Positions 26,748 to 33,963 of a DNA stretch of 64,000 nucleotides are shown in pieces. How positions within the stretch are numbered: the stretch's first letter is position 1; each line of letters begins with the position of its first letter. This DNA comes from Halorientalis sp. IM1011. GTDB taxonomy: Archaea; Halobacteriota; Halobacteria; Halobacteriales; Haloarculaceae. Under the pieces are notes generated by a model. It was not told the DNA's origin. It saw only the letters and a program-made list of their open reading frames with translations, and did no database searches. A program made the position numbers and the translations under genes. The stretch covers positions 1,364,001 through 1,428,000 of the forward strand of contig NZ_CP019067.1 in the NCBI RefSeq assembly GCF_001989615.1. Direction: 5' to 3'.

Positions 26748-27754
26748 ACTTCGGCTACCACGAGGATTGTCTCGAACACCAGACCGGCTACCGCCACCCG
26801 GAGAGTCCCGACCGCCTCCGGGCGATCCGGCGCGCCCTCTCGCGACAGCACGGTGTCAAGTACGTCGCCGCCGACCACGCGCCAGAGTCTGCCGTCACCG
26901 CCGTCCACGACGCCGGCTACGTCGACGCGATCAAGGATTTTTGCGCGGACGGGGGCGGTGACTGGGACGACGACACCGTCGCCGTCGAGGCGACCTGGGA
27001 CGCCGCACTGGCTGCGGCCGGCCAGGCGATGTGGGCCGCAGAGCGCGCACTGGCCGGCGACGACGGTCGTGACACGCCCTTCGCGCTGGGCCGCCCACCC
27101 GGCCACCACGCCGTCGAAGACGACGCCATGGGCTTCTGTTTCGTCAACAACGCCGCCGTCGCCGCGCAGGCGGTCATCGACGACGGCGACGCCGACCGCG
27201 TCGCCATCCTCGACTGGGACGTCCACCACGGTAACGGCATCCACGACATCTTCTACGACGCCGACGACGTGTTCTACTGCTCCATCCACGAGGACGGCCT
27301 CTACCCCGGGAGTGGCGACGTGGACGAGACCGGCGAAGGTGACGGCGAGGGAACGACGATGAACGTTCCGCTGCTGCCCGGCTGTGGCGACCCCGACTAC
27401 TGTGCCGCCATCGACGACTTCGTCGGTCCCGAGTTCGTCACGTTCGACCCCGACCTGATCCTCGTCAGCGCCGGGTTCGACGCCCACCGCCACGATCCGA
27501 TCTCCCGGATGCGCGTCTCGACGGAGGGGTACGGCGCGCTCACGACACGGATGCGAGACGTTGCCGAGGCGGCCGACGCCGGCCTCGGGTTCGTGCTGGA
27601 AGGCGGCTACGGACTCGACACGCTCGCCGAGAGCGTCACGATGGTCCACGAGGTGTTCGACGGTCGCGAGCCGGTCGAGCCCGAGGACGAGGTCAAAGAC
27701 CGCGCGAAATCGATCTTCGCCGACCTCCGGGATCAGGGCTTCGGCGAGAAGTAG
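26744..27754 (+). CDS. histone deacetylase family protein
   Basis: Zn-dependent lysine deacetylase of 336 aa (arginase/deacetylase fold). It shows GRPPGHHAVEDDAMGFCF (the tandem His), VAILDWDVHHGNGIHDIF (Asp and His metal ligands), and LILVSAGFDAHRHDPI (second Asp). Homologs in Haloferax act as protein deacetylases. The gene begins inside the histone stop codon, so histone and deacetylase are made together. The 3' end overlaps the convergent CCA enzyme gene by 22 bases. Confidence 0.93.
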   Translation: MNFGYHEDCLEHQTGYRHPESPDRLRAIRRALSRQHGVKYVAADHAPESAVTAVHDAGYVDAIKDFCADGGGDWDDDTVAVEATWDAALAAAGQAMWAAERALAGDDGRDTPFALGRPPGHHAVEDDAMGFCFVNNAAVAAQAVIDDGDADRVAILDWDVHHGNGIHDIFYDADDVFYCSIHEDGLYPGSGDVDETGEGDGEGTTMNVPLLPGCGDPDYCAAIDDFVGPEFVTFDPDLILVSAGFDAHRHDPISRMRVSTEGYGALTTRMRDVAEAADAGLGFVLEGGYGLDTLAESVTMVHEVFDGREPVEPEDEVKDRAKSIFADLRDQGFGEK

Positions 27755-29106
27755 CGAGCGAGTGCCGTACCGAACGGGGCTGCCAGTTCCGCGACGTCGT
27801 CACCGACCAGCACGTCGTAGCCGTCTTCGAGCGCGCTCTCGACGTGAGCGCCGAGCGCCACTTCGAAGAGCGCGTCGCTCGTCAGGAACTCGTGCGCGCT
27901 GGTATACTCGCGTTCCCGCTCGACGACGTAGCGGTCCTCGGCGATAAACGGGCCGTAGGGCGGGTCAGTGGATTCGGTTCGGGAGTCGTCGGCGTACTTC
28001 TCGTAGAATCCGCGAGCGTGCTCGCGGACGTGGACGGGCGGGCCGTCGTGGCGCTCGATAGCGGGGCGCTCGGCGACAGCGAGTTCGAGAAAGAGGACGG
28101 CCCGGTCGTCGGCGAACGCAGCACTGCGGAACACGTCGAACCCGCGGCGGTCGAGTTCGTCGGCGACACCGTGCCGTGACTTGCGGAGCTGGGGCCAGAG
28201 CTGATCGTCGACGAGATCCGGCGCGTCGAAGACGACGGCGACCGGCGTGGTTCCACGGGCGGTGAGGGCCTCGCGGACGCCGTCGGCGTCGAGGGGGTCC
28301 GGCTCGTCGGGCTCGAACAGGGCCTCGCGGGGGTCGGCCAGTAACTCGCGGGCGTAGTGCTGGAGGCGGGCGACGTTCGCGGGGGAGAGCGCGGCGGCGA
28401 CGTTACGCTCGGGGTCGGTGGGGTCGATGACGACGAGCGGATCCTCGAAGGTCGCCTCGGCGTGGTCCGCTGGGTCGAGTTCGACCGGCGGATGCCAGTC
28501 GGTAGCGGCCTCGACGAGCGCACGGAACCCGCCGTACTCGAGGACCAGTAGCTCCGTGAGGTAGCCGGAGACGCCGCGGGTCTTCAGGTCCGCGCCGTAG
28601 ACGCCGATCCCCTTCAGGAAGGCCTTGGCGACCCGGACCTCGGCGGCGAGGTCGTCGTCCAGTCGCTCGTCGAGATAGGCGGTGTGGAAGGGGGTGCGGT
28701 CGACGGCCGACTGGATGGCGGTCGCGTCGGCCACGTCGTAGCAGGGCACCAGATCGACGGAGAACCCCTCGAACTCGCCGACGGTGTAGGGGTGTTCGGC
28801 GTACTCCTCGCGGCCGTCGGGGAGGACCTCGCGGCCGACCTGCAGGCCGTACTCCTCCAGTCGGTCGCGTTCCAGATCGGCAGGGAACTGGACGAACAGA
28901 TCTACGTCGCGGTCGCCGGCCAGCCAGGTTCCCCGGGCGGTAGAGCCGACGAGTACCGTGTCGGTCTCGACGGGTAACTCGTCGGCGGCGGCCTCGGTGC
29001 GCTCGGTGAGGCGCTCGGTAACGGCCCTGAGCCGCTCGCGTTCCTCGTCGTCGGGCGTGACCCGCTCGCGGACGGCCGCGACGACGGCGTCGAACTCCTC
29101 GCTCAT
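27733..29106 (-). CDS. cca: CCA tRNA nucleotidyltransferase (archaeal class I)
   Basis: Adds or repairs the 3'-CCA of tRNAs using CTP and ATP, needed because the tRNA genes here do not encode CCA. The catalytic core LVGSTARGTWLAGDRDVDLF (residues 50-69) has the GS and DxD signature of class I. A long C-terminal body follows with VIDPTDPERNVAAALSPANV. Length is 457 aa from ATG 29106, normal for the family. It neighbours tRNA-Asn and tRNA-Met. Confidence 0.95.
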   Translation of the reverse strand: MSEEFDAVVAAVRERVTPDDEERERLRAVTERLTERTEAAADELPVETDTVLVGSTARGTWLAGDRDVDLFVQFPADLERDRLEEYGLQVGREVLPDGREEYAEHPYTVGEFEGFSVDLVPCYDVADATAIQSAVDRTPFHTAYLDERLDDDLAAEVRVAKAFLKGIGVYGADLKTRGVSGYLTELLVLEYGGFRALVEAATDWHPPVELDPADHAEATFEDPLVVIDPTDPERNVAAALSPANVARLQHYARELLADPREALFEPDEPDPLDADGVREALTARGTTPVAVVFDAPDLVDDQLWPQLRKSRHGVADELDRRGFDVFRSAAFADDRAVLFLELAVAERPAIERHDGPPVHVREHARGFYEKYADDSRTESTDPPYGPFIAEDRYVVEREREYTSAHEFLTSDALFEVALGAHVESALEDGYDVLVGDDVAELAAPFGTALARYFSPKP

Positions 29107-29206
29107 GGGATGCCGTATCCCGTGACCCCGTGAAAGCGTGTCGATGCCGCCCGAAAGCGAAAGCCCTATCAAATAACTCCGGCTACTCTGTGATGCCTGC
29201 GAACGT

Positions 29207-29311
29207 GCCGCCGTAGCTCAGCTGGTAGAGCACCTCGCTGTTACGGTGAGGAGGTCTCGCCTGTTCACCGCAGAGACGAGGTTGTCCCAGGTTCGAACCC
29301 TGGCGGTGGCG
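29207..29311 (+). tRNA. tRNA-Asn(GTT) with a 32-base BHB intron
   Basis: Exons give acceptor stem GCCGCCG/CGGTGGC (one G-T), D-arm GCTC..GAGC, anticodon stem CCTCG/CGAGG with spliced loop CTGTTAA (anticodon GTT) and T-arm CCAGG TTCGAAC CCTGG. The intron is at 29244-29275 in the canonical 37/38 position. No CCA is encoded; the discriminator is G. Confidence 0.93.
29244..29275 (+). other. tRNA-Asn intron (bulge-helix-bulge)
   Basis: The intron-exon fold satisfies the BHB rule: CTGT of the anticodon loop pairs with GCAG near the intron 3' end (4-bp central helix, one G-T). Three-base bulges TAC and AGA hold the cleavage sites, and the inner helix is GGTGA/TCACC. Length is 32 bases. Confidence 0.88.
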
Positions 29312-29442
29312 CTTCTCCCAATCTCACTTCATGAGCCACGGGTTCACTCGTCGACACCGGCCACCTGCGAACGGCCCGGCACACGCACCGGGAACGGTGA
29401 TCCCGAAGGCTAAAGGCCGGGCGCGCAGAATCCGCGGACAGA

Positions 29443-29550
29443 GGGCCCTTAGCTTAGTCTGGTTAGAGCACCCGGCTCATACCAATCACTGACAGCGGTC
29501 AGGGATTGTGGGTAACCGGGCGGTCGGTGGTTCAAATCCGCCAGGGCCCA
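29443..29550 (+). tRNA. elongator tRNA-Met(CAT) with a 33-base BHB intron
   Basis: Acceptor stem GGGCCCT/AGGGCCC, anticodon stem CCCGG/CCGGG with spliced loop CTCATAA (anticodon CAT) and T-arm GGTGG TTCAAAT CCGCC. The intron is at 29482-29514. Elongator tRNA-Met introns are known in haloarchaea. No CCA is encoded; discriminator A is at 29550. Confidence 0.94.
29482..29514 (+). other. tRNA-Met intron (bulge-helix-bulge)
   Basis: CTCA of the anticodon loop pairs with TGGG (central helix), bulges are TAC and TAA, and the inner helix is CAATC/GATTG with a second inner stem CTGAC/GTCAG. Length is 33 bases. Confidence 0.88.
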
Positions 29551-29555
29551 TCGAC

Positions 29556-29663
29556 TTCGCTGCGAGCGCTCCGCGAGCAGCGAATCGTGTCCCTGGCGGT
29601 TTGAAGCAGACGACGAGCGAGTGGAACGAGCGAAGTCGGCGAGGTTCAAACCGCCAGGGCCCA
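29556..29663. repeat. palindromic block with a truncated copy of the tRNA-Met 3' end
   Basis: A copy of the tRNA 3' end, GGTTCAAACCGCCAGGGCCC (29643-29662, one base shorter than in the tRNA), lies 114 bases downstream. An inverted copy CCCTGGCGGTTTGAA (29591-29605) makes a perfect 15-bp inverted repeat with 29645-29659. A separate 8-bp hairpin TTCGCTGC/GCAGCGAA is at 29556-29584. The remaining bases to the aminopeptidase gene show no gene. Confidence 0.75.
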
Positions 29664-29733
29664 ATAGAGTTTGTGACGACGTTTAGCGCCTCCAATCGAA
29701 TTATCTCGACGCAACCGAGAGTGGGGCAGAGTA

Positions 29734-30834
29734 TTACGCTTCGAACCCGTCCTCGAACCTGAAGACGCCGTCCTGCTGCACCACGTTGCCGTCGACTTCG
29801 ATGCGGGAGTCCTCGCTCATGTCGACGATCATGTCCACGTGCTGGGCGCTCTGGTTCTGGGTGTTGTCCTCGCCGACGGTCTCCTCGTAGGCCCGGCCGA
29901 CGGCCATGTGGACGGTGTCGCCCATCTTCTCGTCGAACAGCATGTTGTAGGTGAACCGGTCGATGTCGCGGTTCATCCCGATCCCCAGCTCCCCGAGCCG
30001 TTTCGCGCCGGGGTCGGTTTCCAGAATCGACTCCAGGACCGCCTCGTTCTTTTCGGCGTCGTACTCCACGACCTCGCCGTCCTCGAAGACCAGTCGCGCA
30101 CCGAGGACCTCGCGGCCGTTCTGGTAGACCGGTTTGTCGAACAGCACTTCGCCCTCGACGGAGTCGGGGACGGGCGCGGTGAACACCTCACCGCCGGGGA
30201 GGTTGTGCGTGTTCGTGTCGTTGAGGGCGTGGTTGCCCGCGATGGACATGGTCACGTCGGTCGTCTCGCCCGAGACGATCCGCACTTCCTCGCCGTCTTC
30301 GAGGATCTCGACCATGTGCTCCTGGAACTGTTCCTGTTCGTCCCAGTCTTTCAGGATGGCGTCGTAGACGAAGTTCTCGTAGGCCTCGGTGCTCATCTCG
30401 GCGAGCTGGGCGTTCGCGGGCGTAGGGTGCTGGGTGAGCGTCCAGCGGTCGGTGAGCCGTTCGTTCAGGATGGGGCTGTGGGCCTGCTGGTACTCGGCGG
30501 TCGTGTCGCTGTCCACGTCGTCCATCTCGGTGACGTTGGCGTTGGCCCGGATGACGACGTGGCAGTCGGCTTCCTCGACCAGCGCCTGCTCGTGGCCGGG
30601 CGTCTCGAACTCGACGTCGGCCTGATCGGCCGAGCGGAGGTAGCCCCGGATGGCCCGGCCGCTCCGGTTCGTCCGGAGGGTGACGGGGTGGGCACCGCGG
30701 TCGCCCGCGAGTTCGTACAGCGCGACGATCAGGTCGTCTGCGGCCGGTTCGGCCTTGATAACGAGGTTGTCGCCGGCGCTCAGATCGACGGCGTCTGCGA
30801 GCACCTGCGCGTGTTCGCGGATACGTGGGTCCAT
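29734..30834 (-). CDS. M29 family aminopeptidase (AmpS/AmpT type)
   Basis: Metallo-aminopeptidase of 366 aa, cytosolic. Family features are seen: NLVIKAEPAADDLIVALYEL in the N-domain, GEVFTAPVPDSVEGEVLFDK (metal-binding glutamate region), and the C-terminal HMAVGRAYEETVGEDN with AQHVDMIVDM (His/Asp ligands). Start ATG 30834 (MDPRIREHAQVLADAVDLSA) matches the family. It stands alone, transcribed toward the tRNA-Met repeat. Confidence 0.93.
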   Translation of the reverse strand: MDPRIREHAQVLADAVDLSAGDNLVIKAEPAADDLIVALYELAGDRGAHPVTLRTNRSGRAIRGYLRSADQADVEFETPGHEQALVEEADCHVVIRANANVTEMDDVDSDTTAEYQQAHSPILNERLTDRWTLTQHPTPANAQLAEMSTEAYENFVYDAILKDWDEQEQFQEHMVEILEDGEEVRIVSGETTDVTMSIAGNHALNDTNTHNLPGGEVFTAPVPDSVEGEVLFDKPVYQNGREVLGARLVFEDGEVVEYDAEKNEAVLESILETDPGAKRLGELGIGMNRDIDRFTYNMLFDEKMGDTVHMAVGRAYEETVGEDNTQNQSAQHVDMIVDMSEDSRIEVDGNVVQQDGVFRFEDGFEA

Positions 30835-31064
30835 GTCACGGCAGATGGTCGGTTTGCGGTAATCGTTTTCGGAAGGTAGCGAGGCGCGATCGAAGCGAGC
30901 GGCTCGTCGATTGCGAGCGGGGAAGACGAGGTCGTCGACCTCGATTCTCGCGAGCTCCGCCCGCGAGAACGCGCCGACCCGCCAGCAACGAGGACGGGCG
31001 ACGCGAGTCCTCGATACGAGTGAACGGCGACCAACGGGAGCCGTACGCGGCGAGGGACGGCCGC

Positions 31065-31193
31065 CTACCCGTTCCGTCGCCCTTCGTTCATCCCCTCTTT
31101 CATCGCCTTGGCGGTGCGGCGGAAAAACAGGTAGACGAGGAAGACGAAGCCGAGCATGACGGCGACCATCCCCCAGAGTACGAGATCGGCCAT
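31065..31193 (-). CDS. small single-span membrane protein (42 aa)
   Basis: A short gene of 42 residues: one membrane helix (LVLWGMVAVMLGFVFLVYLF) followed by a basic cytoplasmic tail FRRTAKAMKEGMNEGRRNG. The positive-inside pattern and clean start (ATG 31193) and stop (31065) make it a credible real microprotein; I have seen similar haloarchaeal ones. Function unknown. The divergent wHTH gene starts 105 bases away. Confidence 0.7.
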   Translation of the reverse strand: MADLVLWGMVAVMLGFVFLVYLFFRRTAKAMKEGMNEGRRNG

Positions 31194-31298
31194 GTCGCGA
31201 GGTTGCTCCCGCGACGGCAAAGTCCTTTTCCTCGGCCCGGCTCGGATCCGGGAAGACGTAACAAAGTTGATGCCCGATGCTATCGTAGCCGGCGAACG

Positions 31299-32123
31299 AT
31301 GTCGCTGTTGCCCTCCGAACCCGACACGTCCGCGGCCGAGGAGGCCGAGCCGCGCGTCATCGGCGTCGACTCAGAGGACGCCGACGACGTGCTGTCCGCG
31401 CTGACCTCCGAGACGGCCCGGCAGGTCCTGTCGGAACTCCACGACGACCCCGCTCCGCCCGCCGCCCTCTCCGAACGGGTCGACACCTCCCTCCAGAACG
31501 TCCAGTACCACCTCGAGAAACTGGAGGACGCCGGCGCGATCGAGGTGATCGACCAGATCTACTCCGAGAAGGGCCGCGAGATGAACGTCTACGCCCCCGC
31601 CGACCGCCCGCTGGTCATCATGGCCGGCGGGAACGACGACGACAGATCGAGCCTCCGGACCGCCCTTTCGCGCTTTCTCGGCAGCCTCGGAATCGTCGGA
31701 ATCGCCAGCCTCGCCATCCAGGCCGCCATCGGAAACGGCGGGTTCCTGAACCCGACCGGGAGCCAGTCACCGACCGACTCCGATCCGGCCGCCGGGCCGG
31801 CCGCGGGCAACGCCACCGACAGTCCCACACCGTCCGGCGGGTCCGGGAACGGAACCGGGGACGGCGGCGACATCGGGATCGCTCAAACGGAGCCGACCTC
31901 GGCCAACGGCACCGACGCGCCCGGGCCGAGTACACCCGAGGCACTCGACAGCGAGACCGTCGATGCCGCCACCGAGACCGCACGGGCGGCGACCGAGACA
32001 GCCGCGTCTGGGGCCGGCGACGCCGTCGCCGGGGCGCTCTCGCTCCCGCCGGGATTGCTCTTCTTCCTCGGCGGCGTGACCGCGCTGGCCATCGTCGCAG
32101 GCGTCTGGTACTTCACGGACTGA
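31299..32123 (+). CDS. membrane-tethered winged-helix (ArsR-like) transcriptional regulator
   Basis: Putative transcription factor of 274 aa. Residues 25-95 form a winged helix (DDVLSALTSETARQVLSELH, LSERVDTSLQNVQYHLEKLE, with wing IEVIDQIYSEKGREMNVYAP). A hydrophobic segment at about 125-145 and a final helix (LPPGLLFFLGGVTALAIVAG, about 250-269) flank a Ser/Thr/Pro/Gly-rich linker that would lie outside the cell. The layout suggests a membrane-bound regulator sensing an envelope signal. Start is ATG 31299. Confidence 0.87.
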   Translation: MSLLPSEPDTSAAEEAEPRVIGVDSEDADDVLSALTSETARQVLSELHDDPAPPAALSERVDTSLQNVQYHLEKLEDAGAIEVIDQIYSEKGREMNVYAPADRPLVIMAGGNDDDRSSLRTALSRFLGSLGIVGIASLAIQAAIGNGGFLNPTGSQSPTDSDPAAGPAAGNATDSPTPSGGSGNGTGDGGDIGIAQTEPTSANGTDAPGPSTPEALDSETVDAATETARAATETAASGAGDAVAGALSLPPGLLFFLGGVTALAIVAGVWYFTD

Positions 32124-32184
32124 TCCGGCGAGCGGACTGGTTCGGCGGGCGAGTGGCCGTCTTCGCGCGGGTTCCCGATGACTA

Positions 32185-32240
32185 AAACGGTCGTTTGAGC
32201 TTTCGCTGGCTACATTTAAGTAGGGTCTGTAGCGACAGGT
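32185..32240 (+). promoter_or_regulatory. AAACG palindrome plus TATA box in a convergent intergenic gap
   Basis: AAACGGTCGTTT at 32185-32196, followed by GAG and, about 22 bases further, ACATTTAAGTAGG (near 32211-32223). It resembles a complete promoter with transcription expected from about 32240 on the plus strand. No plus-strand gene follows: the next gene (phosphoesterase) ends at 32327 on the other strand. It may drive a non-coding or antisense transcript. Confidence 0.4.
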
Positions 32241-32326
32241 GCGCCCGCACGCTTCGGCCCTCCCGAGACCCGACTCGTCTCCGACTCGTTTCGAACCGCC
32301 GAATCCGTCCCGGGCGCGCCGCCTTC

Positions 32327-32836
32327 TCAGACCCGGAACCGCTCGAAGACAGTGCCGTCCGGATCGACCAGTCGTCCCTCGACGCCGTCACCGTCGCCGC
32401 CGGACTCCAGTTCTGCGTGTGCCGGCCGGTATCGCCGGGGCTGGGCGTAGCTGCCGGGGTTCAAGAGCGTCACACCGTCGCCCTCGTGGACGCCGGGGCG
32501 GTGGGAGTGACCGAAGACCACGAGGTCGGCGGCCTCCTGCCGGCCCAGCAGTGAGAGGGCGGTCTCGGTGTGTTCGTGACCGTGGACGACGACCAGGCGC
32601 AGGCCCTCGTGTTCGACGACGCGCTGGTCGGGGAGTCGGTCCCTGACGCCCGGCCGGTCGTTGTTGCCGACGACGCCGTACAGCCGTGCGGCCTCGGACT
32701 GGACGGCGTCGAGTACCGGTTCGGTCGTGAAGTCGCCGGCGTGGACGACGGCGTCGGCCTCGCGGACGGCGTCGAGGGTCCGGCCTTCCAGCCGGTGGCC
32801 TCCGGTGCCGTGTGTGTCGGAGACGACGGTGAGCAT
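32327..32836 (-). CDS. YfcE/MJ0936-type metallophosphoesterase
   Basis: Phosphodiesterase of 169 aa with a two-metal active site: MLTVVSDTHGTGG (Asp, His), VVHAGDFTT (Asp), YGVVGNNDRPG (Asn), VVHGHEHTE (His) and VFGHSHRPGV (His pair), followed by LLNPGSYAQPR. The substrate is unknown; small cyclic or model phosphodiesters are used by homologs. Start is ATG 32836 at the head of the first motif. Divergent from the CDF gene. Confidence 0.93.
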   Translation of the reverse strand: MLTVVSDTHGTGGHRLEGRTLDAVREADAVVHAGDFTTEPVLDAVQSEAARLYGVVGNNDRPGVRDRLPDQRVVEHEGLRLVVVHGHEHTETALSLLGRQEAADLVVFGHSHRPGVHEGDGVTLLNPGSYAQPRRYRPAHAELESGGDGDGVEGRLVDPDGTVFERFRV

Positions 32837-32944
32837 GGTCGCGGGTACGAGGAGGGCAGGTAAACCTCCGACGGATCGCGGCTGGCGTTGCGGTCGAATC
32901 GTCGGTCCAGAACGACTTTGAGGCTCCCTGTGGACCCATCGGTA

Positions 32945-33901
32945 ATGGCAGGCAACAGCAAGGGGGTGGTCATCGCGGCGCTGATCGCCAACGGGGCGAT
33001 CGCGATCATGAAGTTCGTGGGGTATCTGCTGACGCTCAGCCCGGCGATGCTCTCGGAGACGTATCACTCGATCTCCGACACGGGCAACCAGGTGTTCCTG
33101 CTGATCGGCATCCGCTACGGGGCCCGCGACGCCGACCGTCGCCACCCCTTCGGCTACGGGAAAGCGCAGTTCTTCTTCGCGTTCCTCGTCTCCGTGATGC
33201 TCTTTGGCATCGCCGGCTGGGAGTCGGCCAGACACGGCTACGAGGCGCTGGTGCACGGTGTCGACCACGCGGCCCGCCAGCCGACGATTCCGCTCACCGA
33301 TATCACGCTGTCGTTCCCGCCCGTCTACGTCAACTACGCCGTCCTGATCGGGGCCATCGTCTTCGAGACCTACGCCTTCTGGAAGGCCCGGAAGGAACTC
33401 AAACGCCAGATCGACGTCCACGACTGGAGCGGGTACAAAGAAGCGTTCCGGAAGACCTCCGACGTGACGACGCTGACGGCGTTCACCGAGGACTTCATCG
33501 CGCTCGCGGGCGCGGGCATCGCGCTGTTCGGCGTCTACCTCTCGAACGTCACGGGGAACTCCGTGTACGACGCGGCCGCGGCGCTGATCATCGGACTCAT
33601 GCTGATGGGCTTTGCCATCGCGCTCGCCTGGGAGAACAAGCGCCTCCTGATGGGTGAGAGTTTGCCCAGAGACGAGGAAGGGAAGATCCGGGAGCTCGTG
33701 GCGGGCTGGGACGGCGTCGACGAGGTCGTCGACCTTCGTACTGTGTACTTCGGGGCGGGACAGGTGTTGATCACGACCGACGTGGCTTTCGCTGCCGACC
33801 TCACTGCCGAGGCACGGGAGGAGACCATCGCGGATATCGAAGCCGCCATCCGAGAGGTCGAACCCTTCGCCGACCGGATCTACGTCGAACCGGTGGATTG
33901 A
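32945..33901 (+). CDS. cation diffusion facilitator (CDF) family transporter
   Basis: Divalent metal/proton antiporter of 318 aa, typically exporting zinc, iron, cobalt or manganese. The family motif appears as SETYHSISDTGNQVFLLIGI (residues 37-56) with the second metal-binding segment DFIALAGAGIALFGVYLSNV. Six membrane helices and a cytosolic C-terminal ferredoxin-like domain (residues 240-318) follow. Start ATG 32945 (MAGNSKGVVIAALIANGAIA). Metal specificity cannot be read with confidence. Confidence 0.92.
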   Translation: MAGNSKGVVIAALIANGAIAIMKFVGYLLTLSPAMLSETYHSISDTGNQVFLLIGIRYGARDADRRHPFGYGKAQFFFAFLVSVMLFGIAGWESARHGYEALVHGVDHAARQPTIPLTDITLSFPPVYVNYAVLIGAIVFETYAFWKARKELKRQIDVHDWSGYKEAFRKTSDVTTLTAFTEDFIALAGAGIALFGVYLSNVTGNSVYDAAAALIIGLMLMGFAIALAWENKRLLMGESLPRDEEGKIRELVAGWDGVDEVVDLRTVYFGAGQVLITTDVAFAADLTAEAREETIADIEAAIREVEPFADRIYVEPVD

Positions 33902-33963
33902 GACGCCCGGCCCCGGCCGGCCGGACGCGAGACTTTTTGTCCGGGAGCGAACAAGGACCGAGT

